In this document: positions 48,291 to 58,743 of the stretch, piece by piece
How positions within the stretch are numbered: position 1 is the first letter of the stretch
Layout of the letters: every line of letters starts with the position of its first letter
Assembly: GCA_964036045.1 (NCBI GenBank)
Contig: OZ038379.1
Span: forward strand, 81,988,562-82,052,561
Direction: 5' to 3'
Source of the DNA: Eutreptiella sp. 'Long Island Sound 2002'
Lineage: Eukaryota > Euglenozoa > Euglenophyceae > Eutreptiales > Eutreptiaceae
DNA length: 64,000 bases
The notes under the pieces: model-generated
Seen by the model: the letters and a program-made list of their open reading frames with translations, nothing else
Told to the model about the DNA's origin: nothing
Database searches by the model: none
Translations under genes and position numbers: made by a program

Positions 48291-48360
48291 GAGGGTAGCT
48301 CAGCAATGAATGCACCAGGTTGCAGTCAGGAGCGTCCTGGGTTCCATTCCCGGAAAGGGC
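48291..48360 (+). repeat. tRNA-like segment with pol III A and B boxes (SINE head?)
   Basis: TAGCTCAGCAAT (48296-48307) fits an A box, and GGTTCCATTCC (48340-48350) fits a B box with one mismatch, at tRNA-like spacing. A five-pair T-stem, CTGGG/CCCGG, encloses TTCCATT. The expected acceptor stem does not pair, so it is not a working tRNA gene. It lies between the two GCATGCCGCA blocks. Confidence 0.5.
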
Positions 48361-48507
48361 AATCTTTTGCCTGTGAGTTCCTCTCTATTGTTGCACAGAT
48401 CTTCACTTTTTTGTTACATGTCAAGTCCTGCGGATACTCAAACTACCGAGGCATCACAAACCTGTGCCGCTTTCGGAAAATGATGGTACCCTTAACCAAC
48501 AGCTTGA

Positions 48508-48572
48508 AGCATGCCGCAGCATGACGCAGCATGCCGCAGCGTGCCGCAGCATGCCGCAGCATGCCGCAACGA
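48508..48572. repeat. Decamer repeat GCATGCCGCA, block 2, with shared tail
   Basis: Six tandem copies with single-base variants end in GAGCTAAAATTTTC, the same tail as block 1. Confidence 0.8.
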
Positions 48573-48910
48573 GCTAAAATTTTCTTGGGGACCGTTGGTG
48601 CTTGGCCGTCACACACGGCACACCACAAATTGGAGCCAAAAATTGGAGTCCCCTAGCTGCACTGAAGGTTTTGAGTCACACCACTCTGCCTCGTCACGCA
48701 GCTCGGAGAACAGGGAACCGTATGAGACCACGAGGGCCAGACCACTTGGGTCTCAGGGTGGTCGCGCCCCAAGGTGGCGAGGTGAGGTGACCGCTCTTGC
48801 CACCTAGGCAACAACCCCGAGGCCCCCGTGTCTTGCTAAGCGGGCGTTCATAGCTGGTGGACCACGTGCCAGAGCCTATGAGCAAAAAGGACCTTGGTGA
48901 CACGATCGAA

Positions 48911-50331
48911 TCAGGGGTTCACCCACACCCAGCGCTAAAAACCACGCAACATCGCCGGCGCGCTATCTGGAGTTCCCCGGATGGGCCCCACAGCCTCGCA
49001 GCAAATCAAGACACCCAAGAGCTTGGCAATCCACCCAAGGGCTGTGGACGAGGCACCGATGGTGAGGACGCCCCATGACACCTCCTGCTAGACCCCCCTC
49101 CCATCCCAAATGACCAAGGCCGTGCTTGTGCCCAGGGGACCACTGCCAGTGGACTAGGCCAGACTGGGGTTTTTGCTCGGGTAAAGCTCTGGGGCCACCG
49201 CCATTGCGGGGAGCAGTTGCGGCAGGGGCATATCACGGAACCCACAGGGGCTGTCTGTGTGAAGGCGGTATTGCGGTAGCAGCGCACGGACACGACTCGC
49301 GTCATCATCCCCTAGGGGTAGAGGATATTCGCGTTGTGCCCGAAGGAGCAAACGTGTCTGAGGATTCCGCCCATCTAGAGCCACAAATTACCCGTACAGG
49401 AGAAGAAGCGCTGCGCAGCGGCGCAACGACGGGCACCCCCACGCACAACGCGCCGTGGATAGTTGCAGAATAGAGACCGGCACATCATGTGGCAGGCAGA
49501 GCAGAGCATGAAGTGCGGACTGCAGGCGAGGCTGCAGGCGCTCAAACACCGAGGCCGGGAAAAAGGAGCCCCGGCACACATAATCTAGACTAGACGAGAC
49601 ATAGGCATACAACGCCCTCGGGGCCAGAGTGAAATTAGGGCGATGTTTTAGCATGAACGCGTGCCAACGGCGGATGCGGTTGTGCAACTTAGGGCCAAGC
49701 CAGGCAAGTAGGTGCGTGGCTGCACCGCGATGCCAAGCACCCCTGGCACTGCCTGTCCCCTAGCCGCCACGCACGAAACAACGTAGGGGGAGGAAGTGGC
49801 CACCGCCCACATGAGCTCCGGCAACTTCATAAGCACCCCTCTTCACCCGTGGTATACTTCTAGTTGACCACTAGGCTCCTAAAGGACTTCCTCGATAGAC
49901 GAGGCCACATGGTCGGGTCTGGGCTTTAGCTCAGGCAAGGATCGCGGGCGTGGTGGCTGTAGCTTCATAGTTTTGGTGGTGAAGCGGGTAACACTGGACA
50001 CCGTGATTATTTGCTTATTGAGCCGCAACCCACGCACAATCATATCTGACCGTAGGCCCTGGTGCCACTACTCCAGTAGCTTTTTTGAGCAACTTGTGCG
50101 AAGTGTAGCCCCTAGGCGCATAGGATCAGCTGTAGCGTGCATCGTACATCGTGTGGGCAACATTGGCTCTGCCAGCAGCCAGTAACACCGGACCCGAGCA
50201 GCAGGGTGCACGTCGTGGGTGGACAACCAATACCAAAATAGAGCCAGCAGGGGTGTGTGCTTACTGCGCCGCTCAGGGATGCTGGCTAGATTGTAGTACC
50301 TTGTAAATGCCGACAGATGTTGCGGGACCAA
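48911..50331 (-). mobile_element. LINE remnant, 3' part: linker, RT thumb region and RNase H
   Basis: Minus-strand frames carry a linker (50331 to about 49860), then from about 49740 a region typical of LINE polyproteins just after the reverse transcriptase palm (LHNRIRRWHAF, ALYAYVSSSLDYVC, LLCLPHDVPVSI, CPSLRRCAALLLLYG). An RNase H-like tail follows (TALVIWDGRGV, TIGASSTALGW) and ends at TGA 48911-48913. TAR codons lie in frame at 50068-50070, 49879-49881, 49154-49156, 49088-49090 and 48935-48937 (TAG) and 49388-49390 (TAA), with coding character continuing across each. A TGA near 49857 and a frame change near 49750 mark where the RT palm with its catalytic FADD is missing. The element is dead. 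Confidence 0.6.
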
Positions 50332-50602
50332 CCAAGCCAGGGAATAATGGGTGCGGTGCTGGGTGCCAAATCCAATTTACGCTGTAAATTACGTAAATTT
50401 TTGTAAGTTTCTCAAAAAGTGGCGTAAAGTTGTTTAAATTTCTGTAAATTCCGTGTAAATTGAGGAACCCAAGTATTTTGCATGTTATTAGCTCGATATT
50501 TAGATATGTAGGAGGTCTACAATTGTGAGTATTGAACATGAAAATTTGTAAATTCTTCTTTGGTGTGTCAACTTTTTGGGGGACTTAGCTACCTTCATCA
50601 AA

Positions 50603-50740
50603 CCGTCCATGCTTTGAGCGCCAAATTCGCAAGACGAGGCGCTATACAAATGTCGTTTGTGGCGTGGTGGAGATTCCACTCTCGAGAGCTAGCCCGGCTC
50701 GAGTGTGGTGCGTGCAAGGGCGGACGCCGATAGTAAATAG
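50603..50740 (+). repeat. Dispersed repeat family B, copy
   Basis: Matches 56762-56930 by eye: CATGCTTTGAGCGCC, GCAAGACGA.GCGCT, ACAAATGTCG, GGCTCGA and GGGCG.ACGCCG in order. Confidence 0.6.
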
Positions 50741-51011
50741 TGCGTCTTACCTCCATTGAATTGGAGTACTTTGCATGTTATAGCATTTACATATTTAGCA
50801 ATTGCCTTGGTTGCAGTGAAGGTTGTACATTGCTTTTTGTTTTGGTGCTCTTTGTCATGTGACGTGGGTGCGCAAGCAGTGGGGTCGCAAGAATTTCCAT
50901 GTTAAAGACGAAGTCCGAGTACGTTGCATGTTATAAGATTTCCACTCTTAGCAATTGGCTTGCTGGTAGGGCTGCTTCCACATTGCTGTTTGTTGTGGCA
51001 GTTTTTGTCAT

Positions 51012-51533
51012 GTGATGTGGGTTCGCAAGCAAGAAGAGGACGCCCAGTGGCAAGAATTCTCTACACCCGCCGCCGCCCTCCGCCAAATCAAGGCCGAAGG
51101 TGCACCCTCGACGCTGCAGCAAGTGCAGATCGAGCGCGCCGCCAAGAACTCCAAGCCCCGCAATGGCTTTGAGTTCTCATACAACCCCCCCGCCGCCGCC
51201 GCGCCACAGCAACCCCCACATTCGCAAGCCGCCTCCCCTCCCACTACGACGCAATCCATCGGCGGCTTTGTCGAAGTTTTGGGTGCGTCATATTGCAGTA
51301 GTTGCCGTGGCAAGCTGTGTAGGGTGACTAGCTCATGCTCGCAATGCAAGAGGGGTGTCCATGAGCATTGCTTTGTCACGGTGGGGGTCAGGGGCATCGT
51401 TGGTGTTTTGCATGTGCTTGCAGAGGTTGTGCAAAGCCTTTGGGTAACACTGATACACAGCAATACAGGCAATGCAAATGCTACCATGCTTCCCCGGCCC
51501 CCAAGAAAGAAAATTGCTAAACTAATCATGTAA
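51012..51533 (+). CDS. Small protein with a C2-C2-H-C zinc motif, unknown
   Basis: An open frame of 173 codons, initiating ATG at 51012 or later. The middle is Ala/Pro/Gln-rich. Near residues 93-120 it carries C-x2-C-x9-C-x2-C-x4-H-x2-C (CSSCRGKLCRVTSSCSQCKR then GVHEHC), the pattern of half a PHD or C1-type zinc finger. It ends in a basic tail (PRPPRKKIAK) and a TAA-type region at 51531-51533. It lies within the segment with inverted GTAAATT ends, so it may be cargo of that element or a captured gene fragment. Splicing is likely but unresolved. Confidence 0.35.
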   Translation: MMWVRKQEEDAQWQEFSTPAAALRQIKAEGAPSTLQQVQIERAAKNSKPRNGFEFSYNPPAAAAPQQPPHSQAASPPTTTQSIGGFVEVLGASYCSSCRGKLCRVTSSCSQCKRGVHEHCFVTVGVRGIVGVLHVLAEVVQSLWVTLIHSNTGNANATMLPRPPRKKIAKLIM

Positions 51534-52181
51534 CTCAGGTTTGTAACCTCCACTCACCCTGCCACACTCTGTAAACTAACAACATATAGCGAAACTAACG
51601 TATGTACCCCCGCCCCCGCCGCAACGACCCCCTTCCCCTGCTCAGAGTGCTCCAAAAAATTTGCCCTTTTGCTTTTAAATTTTTCACCATCTTTTTGCCC
51701 TTGCGGCAAGACAAAATTTGGACCACAGCCTAGGTCCGACATGCATTCCCCATCCCCCGTGACCCCCTCTACCCCATGGCAGTGCTTGGACAAACCCACC
51801 TAAAACAAACCCTGCCTGCCGGTATATATAAGTGTGTATACACACATTTTCTAATCCAAACACCAAACCAACCATGCAAACGGTGGGATGACGCCACTTG
51901 GGGTCACAAGGCCCAAGCAACCAATCACAAAACTCTACATTACTTTTTTCTGAGTTTTGCACATTGGCTGAGCTGTTGAGTGACACCGTCCTTTTCTTAA
52001 ATTTACACTTTTTGAAGGAAATTTACGCCACTTTTGGGAAAATTTACACCAATTTACACAAGGTGGGTGCCGGGTGCCAAAAGCACCGTAAACACCCGTA
52101 AATCCCCCGCTTGGGCCCAACAACCCATCAAAATCACACACCATGCACGCATGGGAAGTGGGACCAGGCACTGGCAAATGA

Positions 52182-53037
52182 CTAATGAATGAAAAGTCGG
52201 GACTCTACCAAAACGTAGTCTATCCATGTCGCCCGGTGTCTGCCGTACTCCACTGTGTGATTGGTGGGCGTCCCCGCTAGATACGGTATCCGAAAAACTG
52301 AAAGAGTTTTGTGCTCCAGCATCCAGGCGATTAGCCTTGCACGGGTGCGCAGCGTGTTGCAGTCTTCTGCAGCCACCGTACGGATGAACAGCTTCCGGAA
52401 CAGTGTGGTCACCACAGCTAGTTCCATTCCCTTCCCCAGCTGCGAGAGGGAGGGGTCCGGGTGAAAACCAAAAATCAGCAGTGAATCCTGATCATAAAAA
52501 GCACACACCATCGCCGTCCAAGACCGAGATTCGGACAAGACTCTGAGGGGCCCTATGAGCCGGAGGCGCCTTTGCACTAGGATCCACATGCCATGCCCCT
52601 CACCCGTATCACTGCTGGCTACAAACACGCAGGACGCTAGAGCCACTTGCCCCCGCGGGTCAGCATCCCACAATTGTTGCAGGTATACAACATCTTGTTC
52701 TAATGCACATATCAAAACGCCGATAGCCTCAAGGATCGCTGGATCACCTGCCCCCCCACAATTAAGTGTAATTCGACGGAACGCTGAGTGGATTGTGGAC
52801 GCCCCGTTGACTCTTGTCCTTCAGTCTATCTAGTCTATCCGGGTAAAGACAACCAACTAGGATGGCATGGGAAGCGCAGGCGTGTAGGTAGGGGCACAAG
52901 ACTGCAAAAAACGAGGTGCCACAAGCACCACATGCTCCAAAAGCTATGAGCCCGCCTGAAGGGTCGTGCGCGAAGCAAGTTGTTTGTCCGCAAGTTGGGA
53001 GGAGACGAACGTTGCGCAGTCCCAGCAGCAGGTCCAC
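52182..53037 (-). mobile_element. LINE remnant: endonuclease/exonuclease/phosphatase-like domain
   Basis: Two minus-strand frames, 53037-52762 and 52715-52182 (extending up to about 52750), meet at a 7-base C/G run near 52750, with a TAA at 52762-52764 just before it. The C-terminal frame ends in HRATWIDYVLVESRLF, the RIDYVLV-type motif found at the end of LINE apurinic-like endonucleases. FGFHPDPSL may correspond to the GDFN region in altered form. In LINEs this domain nicks target DNA for reverse transcription. The segment breaks off at 52182, next to the segment with inverted GTAAATT ends. Confidence 0.5.
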
Positions 53038-53292
53038 TCCGTAAGCACGTGGGGCGTATCAACAGGCACCCAAGCGGACGATAGTGCCTTCCACAGTTGC
53101 CGGACAAACCGTCTCACCCTGTGATACCTCACCACGCTGTCAGCCAGCCGCACGAGGTCCTGGCTGTCCTCAAGACACTCATACCCTGCCGGTAGGCAAG
53201 GAAGACGGGCCCACCCATTCCGCCACACCCCTTCGTTGCGTGCAATCCGGGCCTGGGCGTATTCGGCCCACGTGGTAGGCTCGGGAAGCACG

Positions 53293-55423
53293 CTAGTGGG
53301 CACTGCCGTCGGGGATCGGGTACCCGGTGCGGGTGAGGCGGGCTTGGGTGGCGTTTGAAAGGCCATGGGTGGAGGAAGCACCCCATATCCTTGCGGGGGG
53401 GGCATCACAGAAAGGCCAACGGGAGGCGTAGCAAGGGCCCGGCATCAACGGCGGTGGCCATGACGTATAGGCCTGCTGCGGAGGCACTAGCGACACCAGC
53501 AGGGCGCTGTGCTGGGCCGGACCACTTGCGTGTGTTGTCGGCGGCGGCGTGTGCGGCACCACTGTGCACGTCTCCGTGCGCTGCTGCTTGCACGCTCGTG
53601 CGGCTTGTTGCCGACGTTCTACCCGTAAGTCGGCGTCAGTTTTCCAAAACTCCCCTGCATTGGAACAACCCCGAAGACGGAGGCGCCATCCCCCGCGATG
53701 GTGGATGTCGATACTGTCCACGGTGGAGAAATATTTGTCAAACACTTTTGCCGACACATACACGTGTCCAAATCTGCGAGCAACATCATTTGGCGTGAAC
53801 AGGGTTAGGGGCTGCACGGTCTCGCTGAGCAAGGCATTGTACTACTGCAGTGTACGCTCCCGATGGAGGTTGTTGGCCCGAATCACGCGCGCTTCTGGGG
53901 GTACGGGTCGCTCAATAACGGCCTTCACGGGTGAGGGTGTTGTGACCGACGGTGCTGAGGAGGTGCACCAAATGGTGGTTGAAACTGCGGCTCACAGTGA
54001 CGCCGATGGGGCCGCCACCACAAGGGCGTGTGGGGTCACCACTGGGGGAGCCGCTGGTGACGCTGTTGCTGTCTGAGCACCAGGGTCCGTGTGGAATTGA
54101 GGAACCAGTCGTACAACTGGGAAGACCGCGTAGCTATGCCCGCATGCTGCAAGACCCGCTGCACACCTTTGAGCGCGTGACGAAGGTGCTCCCTCGTCAA
54201 GTGTTCCCGTTTGCTGATCGCGATAAGCGCCTCCCGGAAGGTCTTGCCACACTGGACCTCAGCAATGGGGCTAGGATCTACCGCTCTTGGGAGCATCGTG
54301 GAGAGATCTAGGGCAGTCGTCACCTAGTCGGATTTTTCAGGGGCCTTGTTCATGGCCGCATGGCACTTCTACAGAAACCGGAATTGGGCTGCTAGGGTGG
54401 GTGTGGAGGGCACTGCTTCCGCGCATTTGGAGACCCACTGGTGGACATCTGCGCGAACAACTGCCGAGGTCGCTGGAGGCAGCTTGCGCCACACCAGCTT
54501 GACGGCCGCATGCAGCTGTTGTGGCTGCCGGCAGGAATCGAGAGCACAGAGCGTCAAGGAGTTGACGCGATGATTGGAGAGTAAATGCTTGAGAGAAGAG
54601 GCTGCCACTTCGATCGCCGACATGGGGATGTGGAGCACACCGCCGAATACCTCGTGGAGCCTGGCAACGCCATCCGTGCCCACCGGCTGCTGCTGACTGG
54701 AAGTAATCATCGACTTCGAGAGCTTGGTTGGCGCACTGGAGCCGGACCCGTCGTGCGCCGATCTGCGTGCCCCAGCGTGGGAATGATGCGAAAATTGGGA
54801 AGAGCTGCGGTGATGAGCTTCTTCCACTCTTCCCGAGTAAGCGGGCACGACTCGGCCCGCTCGTTGTCGGCCACCCGGAGGGTATGGATCGGTAGTTGAC
54901 CTTGAGCCCGTGTTGCCCCGCAGTACACAACATACCACAAAAATTGCCGTCCCAGAATGTGTTTCCTCTTCACCTGAGTCTCTCCGGAGATCAGCCGACA
55001 CAAGTCTTTGTGCTCCATCATGTTGATCTGGTGGTGGTGGGTGACATCATCGATCTCAGATGCAATGCCCGCCTGCATGAGGAGGCGCCTATCCTGTTCC
55101 CAGCGAGAGTACGTGTCCTGCAGCCAAACGACCAACTCACACCACGTGGCGACATACAGGCGTGCTGAGGACAAACGAAAGGTCGACATGGATGTGGTAG
55201 GCAGGGTTATGTTGAGCATGCGGCAGCTCATGGCTGGAGACGTCACCACATGATAAAACAAGCGCCTATGCATTGGAAGGTCCAGCCCGAACTCACACAG
55301 CCGCTGGTGACTTGAAAGCGGACATGCGGGAGAAGCGGGCACAACCAACTGTCTAATCACCGGCTTTATGAGTAGGTAGCCCGCCGAGCCACCCACTATC
55401 GTCGAACAACCGTGGCTGTGCAA
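53293..55423 (-). mobile_element. LINE remnant: gag-like N-terminal region with in-frame TAGs
   Basis: Coding frames chain on the minus strand: 55423 to about 54790 (EEWKKLITAALPNFRIIPTL), about 54720 to 54036 (FGGVLHIPMSAIEVAASSL, then CGKTFREALIAISKREHL), and about 53950 to 53293 (TLFTPNDVARRFGHVYVSAK, DKYFSTVDSIDIHHRGG), then a Pro-rich tail that continues to about 52950 past a G/C run near 53395. TAG codons at 54369-54371, 54324-54326 and 53842-53844 are crossed in frame with coding character intact. The region precedes the endonuclease part as ORF1-like sequence does in LINEs. The family of the N-terminal domain is unknown. Confidence 0.5.
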
Positions 55424-55640
55424 GTCCTGCTTGGCTCGCCGAATGCCTCAGGAGGACACTGTAACGCTGGGACTGTTGTGACGTGAGGGATATGTGGTAG
55501 AGCAAGTCCTGCTTGGCTGGCCGAATGCCTACGGAGGACGCCGTAACGCCGGGACTGCTGTGACGTGGGAGACGTGAGGTAGAGCTCGTCCTGCTTGGCT
55601 CGCCGAATGCCTGAAGAGGGCACCGTAACGCTAGGACCGC
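55421..55640. repeat. 82-bp tandem repeat, nearly 3 copies
   Basis: CAAGTCCTGCTTGGCT.GCCG starts at 55421 and 55503, with a third copy at 55585. Each is followed by GAATGCCT...GTAACGC.GGGACTG.TGTGACGTG. Confidence 0.85.
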
Positions 55641-56689
55641 TGTAAGAAAGGAAAAAATCACCCTACGCCGACACTCCTGGGTACCCCGTCTGGTCCCAGG
55701 TCGCCTGCCCTCGCCCTGTAATTGCCCCTTTCTCACCCTGTGCCCAACCCCAACTGGCTCGCGGAACCCTTTGTGAGACGCCCTATCGCTTGGAGGTACA
55801 CCGTCACGCTGGTTACCGAGGCTGCTCTCTTAAAACGGTGGCGCGGTGTGTTCCAACGTTTGCACACCCCTTCCACTTGGGAGCGCATGGCTGATGCACC
55901 CATGTCCCGTGGTTTGACACGCCATTCTCTGAGGCGACAGGGCGCTGCCGAGCGGTGCGGGTCCCGCAGACAGGGAAAAAAGATGGCTGCAACCTCAACA
56001 AGGACACTAGATGCATCATGTGCTTGTCTGCAAGCTTTCATTTCTCGGCTAAAGTGATTGATCTCAATCTTTAGGCGGTGGTGGTGCCCAAGCACTGGTC
56101 TCCAAGGGCTGCCAATTTGCAAGATACAAAAATGGGCCGGTGATGGCCATCCAATGGGTTATTCATGTAGCATTTCATCGGGGCTGCACTAGTGCTTGTG
56201 GACATGATGAAGTGTCCATCATACCATCTTCAATGTTGTATAACAAAAATTGACACACATGCATGGTGTGTATTTGCAAAGATGACAACTTTTGTGGTGA
56301 TCACCATGTACAATGCATCCAGTTGGTATCTACAATAGGGTGGCATGGTGCACGCTGGTGTGCTTGTTCTACTCTTGGGCGTGCTGATCTTGTGGCACCT
56401 GCGACGCGCTATTTGGGTAATTATCTTGGACCAGAGGCAACATAGTGGGACATACACACATTCGTTTTTTTATGTAACATATACTCCTATACACCTCCCC
56501 CCCCCCCCATTGCCGTTACTATTTTTACCTTTTTGGACCTCTTCCGCCGACAAATGGTGCACTTGTTGCCTCTCCCCAATGTTGAATGTCCCGTGTATGA
56601 GTTTTGAGTCGTCCCCACTTCGGGCATCCCTGAGATGGCAAGGGTCAGGTAGCACGGGGGCGGTTGCCAGACAGGACCCGCCCCCGGGG

Positions 56690-56930
56690 GGGGGGGGGGG
56701 TCTACGGACCCCAAAATGGTTCTACGGAACAATTGCTTTTGTGGGCGCCGGAGGTAACTTGCTAAATGAAACATGCTTTGAGCGCCAGATCCGGCAAGAC
56801 GAAGCGCTGCACAAATGTCGCTTGTTGCTCATTGAAGATGCTGCTCTGGAGCCCAGCCACGGCTCGATGTGGCGGCGCTCCGGGGGCGAACGCCGGTGGT
56901 TACATAGTGCATTCACACTGTCCTTGTGCT
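56690..56930 (+). repeat. Dispersed repeats: family A edge followed by family B copy
   Basis: GTCTACGG...AAAATGGTT.TA.GG and GCTTTTGTGGGCGCC match family A (19251-19560). From 56762 CATGCTTTGAGCGCC begins the family B match to 50603-50740. Confidence 0.55.
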
Positions 56931-56952
56931 CCTCGATTGTTGGGCCTAAGGA

Positions 56953-56995
56953 CACCCACACCCACACCCACACCCACACCCACACCCACACCCAC
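56953..56995. repeat. (CCCACA)n microsatellite
   Basis: About seven uninterrupted CCCACA units. Confidence 0.95.
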
Positions 56996-58416
56996 GCTTC
57001 AGTATGGCCCCTTGAGTTGGGGTTAAGGACTCCCCACAGCCAATACAGTGCCCAAACCCGAACTTGCGTGCGCCCAAACCTAAACCACACTAAATGTACT
57101 CGCCATAGAGCGATGGGAGTAGGCACCCAAGACAGCACTCGCCCCATAGCGGTGGGAGTGGGCACTTTGTTGGCAAGCGCAACTAAGGAGTGGCGAACCG
57201 TGCAGTGGTTAATCCGTTCTTCTCTCGCTTGCATCATGGGATTGGGCACCCTGTGATGTGGGGGTCAAGCAGCAAAGTGTGATGGTGGGACCAATGTTGT
57301 GCTGTGATGGGGGGATTGGACATACATTGTGCGGCACATTGTGTATCCTAGAGTGAACTCAATGCTTCTTTGAAAAAAATTTACAATAAAGCCTGTTATG
57401 CTTGTTTGCGAACCTCTCAATAAATCCAAACATTGTGAAAAATAGGTAGTGTTCATTGTTGATGTGCCCTCAAAACAACCACGAGACACACACATACACC
57501 CATACACACTTTCACACAACCATTGCACAGCGGAGAGCCCACGTACAATCATACTAGTTGCTTGATTCAAGGGATATGGGGGAAGGGGTAGCATTGGGGC
57601 TCTGCTACCTCTGACCAAGGGGTTGACGTCCCCCCCCCCTCCTTAACCACAGTTAGAAGGGTGGGATTCCTTACCACGCTTTGCACGTTGAGCTAGGGCC
57701 GTAGTCTCTCCTCTGTAGATAGCTAGATAGCGATGGTGTCAACAGATCAATATGCATGGAACTTTTTTGTTCCGGTGTATATTTCCTGGACAGTGTACAC
57801 TAAAGCTAATTACCCTTACCCTGCAGTGTGTGTGGCGTGTCTGCAGCGCGCAGTAAGCGCGCCCCTTGGCCTTTGTTATGATGCTGCGCTAGGGGTCACA
57901 ATGGTGATGTCCGCCAATCATCCAACTGGATTTGCACTACTCGTTGCCCTCCTTCTTCCTCGTGCCTTATTGTTGGTGTCTATTGCTGCCTCTGCTGCCT
58001 GAGAACCACAGTAACCTGCCAGGAGTGGTGCCCCTAGATCTCTGAGTGGCACCGCTCAATACAAGACCAAGTGGGTTTGTGCTGTGGCTCATTGTTGGCA
58101 GAGGGATGGGAGAGTGCCCTGGTAGAGACCTGACTCCCATGTGTTGATACCCATAGGAAGGTGCTTTCCTTCATGCCCAGCCTGATAGGCGAATGGAGAG
58201 GTGCTTGAGGGCTGACTGGGGATGGCTACTGTCTCAAGAAGAAGGTTTCCAACTCTCATCTGTGAGCATCATATTTCAAGCGGGCTGCCTCATACACAGC
58301 AGACTGGTCCACTTGGAGTGCGGCAATATTGAACCATGATCACAAAGTCTTCTGTAGTGTGATGCCACTTCGCACAGGCCACGGCACTGCTCATGCCTTG
58401 GCGCTGCATTCTGCAG

Positions 58417-58527
58417 GAGAACATGGGCTCCTATAATCTGGCAATAGTGGATTCCACAGATTACGGCGCTGCTGAGCCGCTATTTACTGACCAATTCTAT
58501 GCAGATCTCAAGCTGTTGATGCACAAG
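58417..58527 (+). CDS. Spermidine synthase family aminopropyltransferase, exon 3
   Basis: The 37 codons follow a CTGCAG acceptor (58416) and end at a GTATAC donor (58528), both phase 0. They encode SYNLAIVDSTDYGAAEPLF followed by TDQFYADLK. The VDSTD motif carries the catalytic Asp that accepts the attacking amine's proton, and PLFT..FY is the conserved stretch just after it. It continues the fold exactly where exon 2 (20380-20619) stops, so the two belong to one gene if the assembly is correct. No other copy of exon 3 lies nearer to exon 2. Confidence 0.85.
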
Positions 58528-58680
58528 GTATACCCCATGCCTCACGGCTGTGCTGGTGCGTCAGATATGTCGCATGCCCTGCCTCTGTGGTGCTGTACAA
58601 GGTGTGCCTCTGTAACGATGCTGCCTCTGGAAGGGCAGTCTGCTGGTCATCTTGCCGCTCCCTTGCCTCTCAATGCACAG

Positions 58681-58743
58681 GAGCACAGTGTTCTCGTCCT
58701 CAACGTGGACAGCCCCAGTTGGAATGCGGACACTGTAATTCAG
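58681..58743 (+). CDS. Spermidine synthase family aminopropyltransferase, exon 4
   Basis: The 21 codons lie between an acceptor CACAG (58680) and a donor GTACAC (58744), in phase 0, after a 153-nt intron. They encode SVLVLNVDSPSWN followed by ADTVIQ, the strand and loop that follow the catalytic Asp in this family (the equivalent of the VTQAESPF region). The final C-terminal part (usually another 70-80 residues) was not found in the rest of the window; it may lie further right or be too fragmented to see. Confidence 0.75.

Larger units (their letters stand above)
50351..52106. mobile_element. Segment with inverted GTAAATT-rich ends splitting the LINE
   Basis: 50351-50470 and the reverse complement of 51985-52106 share GGTGC..GGGTGCC, repeated GTAAATT and AAAAGTGGCGTAAA in the same order. 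This gives inverted ends about 1.5 kb apart between the two parts of the LINE. It could be a nonautonomous DNA transposon or foldback element. No clear target-site duplication was found. It contains one copy of dispersed repeat family B and the ORF at 51012-51533. Confidence 0.35.
55641..58416. other. End of the giant intron; no gene recognised
   Basis: Holds a C run (56498-56508), a G run (56685-56700), a dispersed repeat copy and a CCCACA microsatellite. Short ORFs on both strands look random. Confidence 0.5.

Noticed and set aside
48291-48360. Functional tRNA gene
   Set aside because: The acceptor stem does not pair and the anticodon arm is not formed. Only the internal promoter boxes and T-arm remain.
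55421-55640. CRISPR-like array
   Set aside because: The 82-bp units are contiguous with no unique spacers, and the context is eukaryotic.
56953-56995. Interstitial telomere from the CCCACA run
   Set aside because: Seven units of a common microsatellite type, with no other telomeric features. No evidence that this is the species' telomere repeat.
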